Assembly: GCA_944380635.1 (NCBI GenBank)
Contig: CALWID010000022.1
Span: forward strand, 1 to 38,512
Origin: an uncultured Eubacterium sp.
Lineage (GTDB): Bacteria; Bacillota; Clostridia; Oscillospirales; Acutalibacteraceae
Reading direction: 5' to 3'
DNA: 38,512 nucleotides
The notes beneath the pieces were generated by a model. That model made no database searches and was not told where the DNA came from. It saw only the letters and a program-made list of their open reading frames with translations. The position numbers and the translations under genes were made by a program. Positions 1 to 6,168 of the stretch are shown here, one piece after another; the stretch's first letter is position 1; every line of letters starts with the position of its first letter.

Positions 1-66
1 GGATTTCGCATTTGACGGATTGTAGGCGTACAGAGGTACGGTAAATCCGGCAAATGCGGAAAGCGC
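1..66. other. Window edge, possible 3' end of an upstream + strand gene
   Basis: The sequence ahead of the first terminator has stop codons in all three forward frames within 45 bases. If a + strand gene ends here, only its last few codons are present (for example a frame reading DFAFDGL before TAG at 23-25). No product can be named. The intrinsic terminator directly downstream is the only reason to think a forward transcript ends here. Confidence 0.25.
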
Positions 67-98
67 AAATGCCGCACAGTTGTGCGGCATTTCTTTTT
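67..98 (+). terminator. Intrinsic terminator of an upstream forward gene
   Basis: An 11-bp perfect stem (AAATGCCGCAC at 67-77 with GTGCGGCATTT at 82-92) has a 4-base loop and is followed by TTCTTTTT. It ends whatever is transcribed forward from left of the window. Confidence 0.85.
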
Positions 99-221
99 AG
101 GTTTAAACTATATTAATATATGCTTTAACTAAAATATTGTAAATTGTGTTTTATTTTATTTTTAAAATTGTTTGTTTTGCTTTTATCTACGCGCGGTGCA
201 ACCGACTTTATCGACAGCCTG

Positions 222-257
222 AGGCGCTGCAAAGCAAAAGCAGCGCCTTTCGTTTTT
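222..257 (+). terminator. Second terminator-like hairpin without an obvious gene
   Basis: AGGCGCTGC (222-230) pairs perfectly with GCAGCGCCT (240-248) and is followed by TTCGTTTTTATT, so it is polar for the + strand. No coding sequence lies between the terminator at 67-98 and this one. It may be a back-up terminator or a copy of a dispersed terminator-like repeat. The reverse gene that stops at 256 lies against it, but its own strand has no T-run after the stem. Confidence 0.5.
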
Positions 258-1212
258 ATTCGCAATAAATGGGGCTGGTTACGGCAAGTATTTTTTTATT
301 TGAGTTTACATTCCCCCAAAGTTCCGCGCGATACCAATGGCCTCTTTCAATTCTTAGGCGTTCGTGGCGTGTATCACACCTTGTTTCAAGCACGGTTTTT
401 CCGCCGTTTGTTACGATTTTGATTGTTTTGTATTCCAAAACTTCTTTGCCGGCGTTTTTCTCCCTTGAATGAAGGTCAGTAAAGAAACTGAAAGTAACAT
501 TCCCTTTAGGAATAGTGGAGCCAAGGCCGTAAGTTTTGCCGAAACGGTGAACACGGAATATAAATTTAGCGCCGGTAGACGCAACCGTTTTGCCGAGGCG
601 GATAGCCTTTAAGGCGCCGTCCGGCGTTGCAAGACCGCCGTCAAAATGCAGATATGTGCAGCCGTAATGTTTTTCGGCAGGCGTCGCCCGGTGCCAGTCT
701 TTACCGTAAACCGCGGCGATATGATACCCTTCGTCAAGCAGTGAAGTATACATTTCAAGCGCTCTGTCATTTTCCGTATTATCGGGGCTGAAAGCATCGT
801 GCCACACTTCCATATAATCAACATTTCTGAAATCGCGCACATTAAATTCCCATCTGCCGCCGGTGCATATGGGCGAGCCGGTCTGAAACGGATGCGCTAT
901 TCCTACAACGCCGCCCGCCGCTCTTACGGCTTTCATTTTTTCATCAATATTATCGGGAACGGCGTCCCGCCAATCAACAAACTCGCGCGCGCCGAGCACA
1001 AGCATATGGCCGAAATAAGTAGTCCACTCAATTCCGCGCACTACGGGGCAGATACTGGGATTTATCTCATCAAAACCACTGTAAGTATTATGGTCAGTTA
1101 AAGCAATCAGTGAAAGATGGTCCTCCGCTGCCGCCTGCTGAAGCGATACGGGTGTAAAGCCGCCGTCCGAATGAACGGTATGGCAGTGAAGTTCACACGG
1201 AAGATAACTCAT
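256..1212 (-). CDS. CehA/McbA-type PHP-domain metallohydrolase
   Basis: This 318-residue protein opens directly with a PHP (polymerase and histidinol phosphatase) metal site: HCHTVHSDG at residues 9-17, TDH around 39-41, a Glu in RGIEW (62), GHM (His69) and later GIAHPF and KDWHR. PHP proteins bind two or three metals and hydrolyse phosphoesters; CehA/McbA relatives act on carbamates and phosphoesters, so the substrate here is open. The last ~90 residues resemble the small C-terminal domain of that family. There is no signal peptide, so it is cytosolic. It starts at an ATG that overlaps the stop of the upstream gene (TAATG) with GGTGAAG as ribosome site, so the two are translationally coupled. 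The family often carries an N-terminal beta-sandwich; here that part appears to be the separate upstream gene. Confidence 0.8.
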   Translation of the reverse strand: MSYLPCELHCHTVHSDGGFTPVSLQQAAAEDHLSLIALTDHNTYSGFDEINPSICPVVRGIEWTTYFGHMLVLGAREFVDWRDAVPDNIDEKMKAVRAAGGVVGIAHPFQTGSPICTGGRWEFNVRDFRNVDYMEVWHDAFSPDNTENDRALEMYTSLLDEGYHIAAVYGKDWHRATPAEKHYGCTYLHFDGGLATPDGALKAIRLGKTVASTGAKFIFRVHRFGKTYGLGSTIPKGNVTFSFFTDLHSREKNAGKEVLEYKTIKIVTNGGKTVLETRCDTRHERLRIERGHWYRAELWGNVNSNKKILAVTSPIYCE

Positions 1213-1655
1213 TATTCTTCACCTCCGCTTATTTTAAGATTATAATTAACATTGCAGACGCAGCAGTGAACATTGAGCATAACGCGCCATTTACCTGCCG
1301 GCACTTTCCTGTTTGAAAACCCCGGTGAAGAATTTTTTTCGTCAATAACAATATGCTGTTCATTCGGCTGGCGATGCGCCGCGCCGCGGTATCCTGCGGG
1401 GTCGTCAAGCGATATTGTTATAAGATTATTGACGGGCAGAAAATCGCGCGGCTCTTTGCCGTTATCCCTGCCGAGATATTTTTCAAGCGCTGCGGAAACA
1501 AGGCGCAAAGCCTCGTCCTCATTCTCTAAAGTTTTCGGGGAATAGGAAAAATCAATGCCAAACGAAGAAACGCCGGCGGGCACATCAAATTCAAATTCTA
1601 TATTTGTTTTATCCATTTCAGGCGTTATAACGCCGTTTTTTTCCAAAATAGTCAT
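1212..1655 (-). CDS. Probable beta-sandwich partner of the PHP hydrolase
   Basis: 147 residues, no signal peptide or membrane helix. The pattern FEFDVPAGVSSFGIDFSYSP near the start, then ISLDDPAGYRG in the middle and PGFSNRKVPAGKWRVML near the end, is that of the beta-sandwich domain usually fused in front of CehA/McbA-type PHP hydrolases. Here it is a separate gene, first in a two-gene operon and sharing TAATG with the hydrolase. I infer that it binds to or helps the hydrolase. The start ATG at 1655 is preceded by GGAGGCGGATT, a strong ribosome site. An unrelated carbohydrate-binding-like protein cannot be excluded. Confidence 0.6.
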   Translation of the reverse strand: MTILEKNGVITPEMDKTNIEFEFDVPAGVSSFGIDFSYSPKTLENEDEALRLVSAALEKYLGRDNGKEPRDFLPVNNLITISLDDPAGYRGAAHRQPNEQHIVIDEKNSSPGFSNRKVPAGKWRVMLNVHCCVCNVNYNLKISGGEE

Positions 1656-1685
1656 AATCCGCCTCCGAAAATTCTCGGTAACAAC

Positions 1686-1714
1686 ATTATACTAAATTTA
1701 AGCATAGTTTTCAA
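1686..1714 (-). promoter_or_regulatory. Promoter of the PHP operon
   Basis: On the reverse strand TTGAAA (1714-1709) and TATAAT (1691-1686) are 17 bases apart, a near-consensus housekeeping promoter, with about 30 bases from the -10 to the start codon at 1655. It sits back to back with the promoter of the PI-PLC-like gene. Confidence 0.7.
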
Positions 1715-1717
1715 TCG

Positions 1718-1746
1718 TTGATAAAATCATATTCAAATGTTATAAT
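1718..1746 (+). promoter_or_regulatory. Promoter of the PI-PLC-like gene
   Basis: TTGATA (1718-1723) and TATAAT (1741-1746) are separated by 17 bases. It is divergent from, and only three bases away from, the -35 box of the PHP operon promoter, so the two may compete or be co-regulated. Confidence 0.65.
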
Positions 1747-1803
1747 TTATGCAAGGCATAAAACAAAAAGAAATTTAACACCTAAAGAAAGACTGTGGTG
1801 ATT

Positions 1804-2688
1804 ATGAAACTTAAAAACTGGATGGCGGATATTGCCGAAAACCGCGATTTGCTTAGCCTTGCGATACCCGGAACGCACGACTGCGTTACTAAATATGTGC
1901 AGTTTGAGCACTTTTCAAAAACGCAGGACCTTACTGTATACGAGCAGTTGGCACTCGGTATCCGCGCGCTTGACATCAGAGTGGAGAGTAGCGGCGAACG
2001 GCTGAAGATGGTGCACGGCGTTGCAAAAGCATTTACTACGCCAAACAAATTCGGAAAGCAAATGGATTTAAGTTATGTTTTGGGGCAGTGCTATGACTTT
2101 CTGCGTGAAAACCCAAGCGAAACGATTGTGTTTCAGTTTAAAAATGACAGCGGCAAAGAAAACGAAAAATGCTTTGACAATCTTTATTTTACATATATTT
2201 CCGAAAATCCTGAAATGTGGTTTTGCGAAAACAGAGTGCCGGAACTCGGCGAAGTACGCGGCAAAATATACCTTATACGCCGCTGTAAAATGGCGGACAG
2301 ACCTGAATTTACGCCCCGGAACACAGGGCTTGATTTTTCAGGCTGGATAGAGCAGGACACTGTTTCGCCGAATCCGCTCGCGCTTAATACGGGCGGCAAT
2401 TCCCCCGCCGAATTCATCGTTCAGGACAGATTTAAATATAAGCCCGAACCGCGCTGGAACGAGTGTATAAAGCCGTTTCTTGATAAGGCAAGCCCTTTTG
2501 ACGGGACTTATATAATTGATTATCTTTCAACGGCGGGCGGGCTGAAAGGACCGAGAAAAAACGCCGACTATATAAACCGGCAGTTTATGAAATACCCGCT
2601 TGACCCTGACAAATATTACGGCACAATTTATTGCGATTTTCCCACAAAAGAACTCGTTATGAAAATAATTAACGCAAATTTTAAATAA
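1804..2688 (+). CDS. PI-PLC X-domain protein (phosphatidylinositol-type phospholipase C family)
   Basis: 294 residues. The signature of bacterial phosphatidylinositol phospholipase C is clear: AIPGTHD with His25-Asp26, GIRALDIRV with Arg59, and KMVHG with His71, matching the two catalytic histidines and the arginine of the family. Known members cleave phosphatidylinositol or its glycans to an inositol phosphate. This protein has no signal peptide, which is unusual because characterised bacterial PI-PLCs are exported; it may act on an internal lipid or be released otherwise. The ATG at 1804 is chosen; GTG codons at 1795 and 1798 are alternatives. It has its own promoter and terminator, so it is probably monocistronic. 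Confidence 0.8.
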   Translation: MKLKNWMADIAENRDLLSLAIPGTHDCVTKYVQFEHFSKTQDLTVYEQLALGIRALDIRVESSGERLKMVHGVAKAFTTPNKFGKQMDLSYVLGQCYDFLRENPSETIVFQFKNDSGKENEKCFDNLYFTYISENPEMWFCENRVPELGEVRGKIYLIRRCKMADRPEFTPRNTGLDFSGWIEQDTVSPNPLALNTGGNSPAEFIVQDRFKYKPEPRWNECIKPFLDKASPFDGTYIIDYLSTAGGLKGPRKNADYINRQFMKYPLDPDKYYGTIYCDFPTKELVMKIINANFK

Positions 2689-2705
2689 CTTAAATACGAA
2701 TAATA

Positions 2706-2746
2706 ATGCTCAATAATAGGTTGCAATAACTTGAGCATATTTTTTC
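2706..2746 (+). terminator. Terminator of the PI-PLC-like gene
   Basis: ATGCTCAA (2706-2713) pairs with TTGAGCAT (2731-2738), followed by ATTTTTTC, 18 bases after the stop codon. Confidence 0.7.
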
Positions 2747-2961
2747 TAAAGAGGATTATTTATAACAGTTAACTAATAACTGTTAAGCGTAGACATAACA
2801 AATGAATAACTAATCAAATGACAGATAATCAATAATCATTTTAATTTAGTATTATCTTAACAATTATTAATACGAATGTCAGCAAACAGACACCACTATG
2901 TTATAATTAATAATCACATTAATTTTAGTTCTCTGTATTCTCCTCACGGTCAAGAAGGACA
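2747..2961. other. AT-rich gene-free stretch with an inverted repeat
   Basis: No coding sequence is supportable here. The one structured piece is a perfect inverted repeat, TAACAGTTA (2763-2771) and TAACTGTTA (2777-2785) with 5 bases between, which could be a protein-binding site or a relic of an element end. The rest is A+T-rich sequence leading into the degraded mobile-element region. Confidence 0.5.
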
Positions 2962-3000
2962 AATAAAAAAATAATAGTCGCTACATAAAGTAGCGACTAT
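2962..3000 (-). terminator. Strong hairpin, terminator-like on the reverse strand
   Basis: An 11-bp perfect stem (ATAGTCGCTAC at 2974-2984 with GTAGCGACTAT at 2990-3000) has a 5-base loop. Read on the reverse strand it is followed by TATTATTTTTTTA, so it would stop reverse transcription coming from the repeat region. No intact reverse gene lies upstream of it. Confidence 0.6.
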
Positions 3001-3033
3001 ATCCAAAAACTGCATCCGAGGTTCCCGCTATAC

Positions 3034-3083
3034 GGTTTCCCTCTTGGCAACTCTATAATAACACAAATAAAATATAAAGTCAA
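3034..3083. repeat. 50-bp direct repeat, copy 1
   Basis: This 50-base unit begins GGTTTCCCTCTTGGC and ends AATATAAAGTCAA. It recurs at 3236-3285 with a single A/G difference. A reverse reading frame through both copies gives the same ESPRGKP/RVAKRETV-like peptides in different frames, which looks like a repeat rather than coding sequence. Confidence 0.85.
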
Positions 3084-3235
3084 TGGTCTTGATAATATGG
3101 AATAAATAGTTATTATCGTACTTCTTATTTATCTTATTACCCTTGCTATTAAAGAGCGGTAAAAAGAAATAACCACCCAAAAGGTATGGACCAATGTAAG
3201 CGGTTAAATCTTTAAATCCTGTATTAATGCTTCGG

Positions 3236-3285
3236 GGTTTCCCTCTTGGCGACTCTATAATAACACAAATAAAATATAAAGTCAA
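3236..3285. repeat. 50-bp direct repeat, copy 2
   Basis: Second copy, 202 bases from the first, 49 of 50 bases identical. Its right end runs straight into the AAGGAGG ribosome site of the broken ribbon-helix-helix gene. The unit may therefore be the upstream region of that gene family that was duplicated, or a dispersed intergenic element. Confidence 0.85.
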
Positions 3286-3298
3286 GGAGGCGATTATT

Positions 3299-3442
3299 AT
3301 AACAAAAACAAAAAGAGAAATACAAAAAGCATACGAGCAGCGCACGAATTACGCTGCCCAAAAGAAATACGCAACTAAAAATTATGACGATTTAAAAATC
3401 AGAGTTAAAAAATGAAAAGAACTTTACAAAGACAATAAATAA
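3299..3442 (+). pseudogene. Broken Arc-like ribbon-helix-helix protein gene
   Basis: AAGGAGG at 3284-3290 sits 8 bases before ATA at 3299, where an ATG would be expected. Reading on from it gives TKTKREIQKAYEQRTNYAAQ and then KKYATKNYDDLKIRVKK, the N-terminal part of small Arc-like DNA-binding proteins common in clostridial mobile elements. TGA follows at 3413 where the family usually has Gly (RVKKGKKELYK), then KELYKDNK and a stop at 3440. The lesions seen are a lost start codon, an in-frame stop and a missing C-terminal helix pair. The family assignment is from recall of the motif, not a search. Confidence 0.6.
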
Positions 3443-3515
3443 AAAATAAAACGCTTCTAAAGGGTTGCGCGTATCAGCCCTATTCCACTAAACATAAAAA
3501 AGGAGTTTAATAAAT

Positions 3516-4155
3516 ATGTAATTATTTTCATGCCGGAAATCACAGCCAAACCCGCAGCAGGAAACTCAAAAAGTTTTTGAGCCTAATTTTTATAACTTCA
3601 TTGACAAGAATGTTTTTCAAAGCGCTAAATGCTTTACGCTTTGCAAGGGATGAAATGGAACGCCGGAACGCCTGGCTTGCACAACAAGGATATAGGAATC
3701 TTGAAGAACGCGGCGGACTTTACCGCCTTGTTGTTGTCATTGATGAGTTAGCCAATCTTATTTTGACAAGTAAAAAAGAAACTGAAACATTAATTGAAAC
3801 CATAGCAGCAAAGGGCAGAGCCACAGGCGTTCACCTTATTGTTGCGACTCAAAACCCAACTGTTAAAGTTATCACCGGACGAATTAAGGCGAACATACCA
3901 ACAAGAATAGCCTTTGCCACTGCCTCAATAACGGAAAGCCGCGTTATACTTGACTACGGCGGGGCGGAAAAACTAACCGGTGCGGGTGATGGGCTTTATA
4001 AATCACCCTATAATATTAATCTTGTGCGCTTTCAATCGCCGTATCTTTCGGATAACGAAATAAGAGGAGCAATTCAAAACACAGAATATATGAACCCTCA
4101 ACTTGCAGAGTTTATGAGGGTATATATAAGCAAAGAACAAAGGGCAACAGTATAA
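3516..4155 (+). pseudogene. Decayed FtsK/SpoIIIE (TcpA-like) DNA-pumping ATPase
   Basis: AAAAAGGAG precedes ATG at 3516, but the second codon is TAA. The same frame then reads a plausible N-terminus (LFSCRKSQPNPQQETQKVFE and onward to NFYNFIDKNVF) up to about 3610. From there homology continues in another frame: ALRFARDEMERR, the Walker B strand LVVVIDELANLI, KGRATGVHLIVATQNP, IKANIPTRIAFATAS and DYGGAEKLTGAGDGLY, all FtsK-type motor motifs. The Walker A segment is absent, so an internal deletion joined the two parts out of frame. A 192-residue frame starting at 3577 is open but lacks ATP binding and a proper start. In clostridial integrative elements such ATPases serve as coupling proteins for conjugative transfer; this copy is most likely dead. 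Confidence 0.75.
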
Positions 4156-4174
4156 CGCTGCTGCTCTTTTTTAT
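4139..4174 (+). terminator. Terminator overlapping the FtsK remnant's stop codon
   Basis: AAAGGGCAACAG (4139-4150) pairs with CTGCTGCTCTTT (4158-4169) with one mismatch and one G-U, followed by TTTTTAT. The stop codon lies in the loop. Confidence 0.6.
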
Positions 4175-4198
4175 GCATAGAATTAAAGCGCCGTACGC

Positions 4199-4924
4199 TT
4201 AATCGAAGTGAACTGCCCCGGTTTTATTTTTGCTTATTATTTTCGGTATTGCGGACAAAGTATCGGTGCAGTAAGCCGCCTCTTTACAATACCCGTTATG
4301 CACGAAAACAGTTATCATTCCGGCGTTATTGCCGCCGATTACATCCGCGTTTGCGTTATCCCCAACCATAAACATAGGTTCGTTGTTTGTATTATAAGAT
4401 TTTGCTATCTCAAACAGTTCTTTCCTCGGTTTATCATAGCCTTCCTGCGCGGAAATAACATATGCGTCAAAATATTTATCAAGTTTTAAATTTCTGATTA
4501 CCTCTATAAGTTCCGGATAATTATTTGAAAGAATGATATTTTTATTGCCGGAGGCTTTAAGCGCGTCAAGAGTACTTACAGCGTCATCATAAAGCGTATA
4601 ATTTTCCGTTCTTTTAATAATGCTTCTTACTTTTTGCGTTGCGGCTGCGGCAGTTTCGCTGTCAACTCCGAGTGAAATATACGATTTATAAATATGCCTG
4701 TTCATAAATTCCCACCACTTTTCATTCTTAAAAGCGGTGTAATCATTCTGCGGGGTATGCCATGTAAAGCCGAAAGCCATATACCGCCTTATATCCTCAA
4801 ATTTTACATTGAGGGAATTATTTTGACCGGCGCAGGTTTCCCTGAGCGCAGTAAAAACACTGCCGCTCCACAAGGGGTTTGATTTAACCAAAGTGCCGTC
4901 AAAATCCCAAAAAATAACGCTCAT
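4199..4924 (-). CDS. HAD-family hydrolase (phosphoglycolate-phosphatase-like)
   Basis: 241 residues with the four HAD motifs: WDFDGTLV (nucleophile Asp7 and Asp9), ILSNN (motif II Ser), a Lys in YDKPRKELF, and MVGDNANADVIGG (motif IV acidic pair). The helical cap lies between motifs I and II (C1 type), as in phosphoglycolate phosphatase and small sugar-phosphate phosphatases. It is cytosolic and its substrate cannot be read from the sequence. The start ATG at 4924 follows GGTGATAACTGTTT, a modest ribosome site. It lies 55 bases downstream of the PqqD-like gene on the same strand and may share its promoter. Confidence 0.8.
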   Translation of the reverse strand: MSVIFWDFDGTLVKSNPLWSGSVFTALRETCAGQNNSLNVKFEDIRRYMAFGFTWHTPQNDYTAFKNEKWWEFMNRHIYKSYISLGVDSETAAAATQKVRSIIKRTENYTLYDDAVSTLDALKASGNKNIILSNNYPELIEVIRNLKLDKYFDAYVISAQEGYDKPRKELFEIAKSYNTNNEPMFMVGDNANADVIGGNNAGMITVFVHNGYCKEAAYCTDTLSAIPKIISKNKTGAVHFD

Positions 4925-4979
4925 AAACAGTTATCACCTGCCGTAATAATATAAAAATGCGGCGCATTACGGGGTAATA

Positions 4980-5246
4980 TCACTCCTCAAGCAAATCGTT
5001 TTCACGCAGCATATTAATAAATTTTTCAACATCCGCCGCTGCTTTTTCCGGCGTTACTTCATAAATATCAAGCACTTTTTTTACAACCTCATCAGCGGTT
5101 GTTTCCTTAAGAAGGCAATCCCAGAAAAAAGCGCCCGATTCATTCAAAGTTATCATTCCGTTAAATTCGGATGCCGTTTTGCCAACGGGCACAACAATTT
5201 CAGAACCTGCTATATTTCTTTTTACAAATCCGTCTTTAATTTTCAT
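4980..5246 (-). CDS. PqqD-like peptide-binding protein
   Basis: 88 residues. The pattern VVPVGKTASEFNGMITLNES, then GAFFWDCL, and AAADVEKFINMLRENDLLEE at the end is that of PqqD, a winged-helix-like RiPP recognition element that presents precursor peptides to radical SAM enzymes. No radical SAM maturase or candidate precursor peptide is next to it, so it is an orphan. Orphan copies are common in Clostridia and their role is not established. The start ATG at 5246 follows AAAGGAAGAGAGTT. It has its own near-consensus promoter and probably heads a two-gene unit with the HAD hydrolase. Confidence 0.75.
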   Translation of the reverse strand: MKIKDGFVKRNIAGSEIVVPVGKTASEFNGMITLNESGAFFWDCLLKETTADEVVKKVLDIYEVTPEKAAADVEKFINMLRENDLLEE

Positions 5247-5297
5247 AACTCTCTTCCTTTATCTTTTTTCTGTATTTATTTTATTTATTTCGTTTAT

Positions 5298-5326
5298 AGT
5301 ATACCAATTTGCACAAAACCTTTCAA
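5298..5326 (-). promoter_or_regulatory. Promoter of the PqqD-like gene
   Basis: Reverse strand TTGAAA (5326-5321), 17 bases, TATACT (5303-5298); about 50 bases to the start codon at 5246. Confidence 0.65.
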
Positions 5327-5374
5327 GCAATTAGGTAAAAATAAGGAAATATAACAAATTTTATATTCTTATAC

Positions 5375-5416
5375 TTGCAGATAATGATAATATTGGTTAT
5401 AATAACTATTGATAAT
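5375..5416 (+). promoter_or_regulatory. Promoter of the scaffold/GGGtGRT operon with GATAAT repeats
   Basis: TTGCAG (5375-5380) and TATAAT (5398-5403) are 17 bases apart. GATAAT occurs twice in tandem at 5380-5391, inside the spacer, and again at 5411-5416 near the expected transcription start. GATAATGATAAT is the first two-thirds of the classical 19-base Fur box; the third hexamer here is not adjacent. Iron-dependent control by a Fur-type regulator is therefore possible for this Fe-S-related operon, but the match is partial in an A+T-rich background. Confidence 0.55.
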
Positions 5417-5454
5417 TTTAGGAATTATTAAATTTAAGCGAGGGAGTAGATACT

Positions 5455-6147
5455 ATGGTTTATTCGCAAGAAGTAGAACAGATGTGCACCGTTAAAAAAG
5501 GTCCGCATCACGGCCCTGCTCCGATTCCGGAAGAGGGTAAATGGGTTAAATCCTACGAAATCAAAGACATAAGCGGTTTCTCACACGGCGTTGGCTGGTG
5601 TGCTCCTCAGCAGGGCACCTGCAAACTCAGCCTCAATGTTAAAAACGGCATTGTTGAAGAGGCGCTTGTTGAAACTATCGGCTGCTCCGGCATGACTCAT
5701 TCCGCGGCTATGGCGGCTGAAATACTGCCGGGAAAAACTCTGCTTGAGTGCCTTAACACAGACCTTGTGTGCGACGCTATCAATGTTGCTATGAGAGAAA
5801 TTTTCAAGCAACTTGCATACGGCCGTTCACAGAGCGCTTTCTCAGAGGGCGGTCTTGTAGTAGGCGCTGCTCTTGAGGACCTCGGCAAAGGCCTCAGAAG
5901 CCAGGTCGGCACTATGTTTTCAACGAAAGCAAAGGGCGTTCGCTATATGGAAATGGCGGAAGGCTATGTAACACGCATGGCGCTTGACGAAGAAGGCGAA
6001 GTTATAGGATATGAATTTGTTAAACTCGGCAAAATGCTTGAGGATATCCGCCACGGCAAATCACCAAACGAAGCATATGAGGCAAACAAGGGCACTTACG
6101 GCAGATTTGATAATGCTGCTAAGTACATTGACCCGCGCGAAGAATAA
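5455..6147 (+). CDS. Iron-sulfur cluster scaffold-like protein (NifU/IscU-like), partner of GGGtGRT
   Basis: 230 residues. The core resembles the IscU/NifU N-terminal fold: GTCKLSLNVKNGIVEEAL followed by ETIGCSGMTHSAAMAAEILPG and KTLLECL, with cysteines at 49, 56, 77, 99 and 106 as possible cluster or metal ligands. IscU-type proteins assemble Fe-S clusters; this longer variant is known from Clostridia as an uncharacterised scaffold-like protein found next to GGGtGRT, and that gene follows 21 bases downstream here. It is cytosolic. The start ATG at 5455 follows GAGGGAGTAGATACT. The N-terminal ~40 residues (HHGPAPIPEEGKWV) and the C-terminal ~100 residues are not part of IscU proper and have no recognised function. 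Confidence 0.75.
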   Translation: MVYSQEVEQMCTVKKGPHHGPAPIPEEGKWVKSYEIKDISGFSHGVGWCAPQQGTCKLSLNVKNGIVEEALVETIGCSGMTHSAAMAAEILPGKTLLECLNTDLVCDAINVAMREIFKQLAYGRSQSAFSEGGLVVGAALEDLGKGLRSQVGTMFSTKAKGVRYMEMAEGYVTRMALDEEGEVIGYEFVKLGKMLEDIRHGKSPNEAYEANKGTYGRFDNAAKYIDPREE

Positions 6148-6168
6148 TTAAGACAGGAGGAACGCTAA

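Noticed and set aside
3028-3345. Reverse reading frame of 105 residues across the repeats
   Set aside because: It runs through both 50-bp repeat copies in different frames, has no ribosome site and no recognisable fold. Its hydrophobic look comes from A+T-rich sequence.
3577-4155. Intact 192-residue FtsK-like gene
   Set aside because: The first residues do not fit the family, Walker A is missing, and the true ribosome site and ATG lie upstream in another frame. It is better read as a pseudogene.
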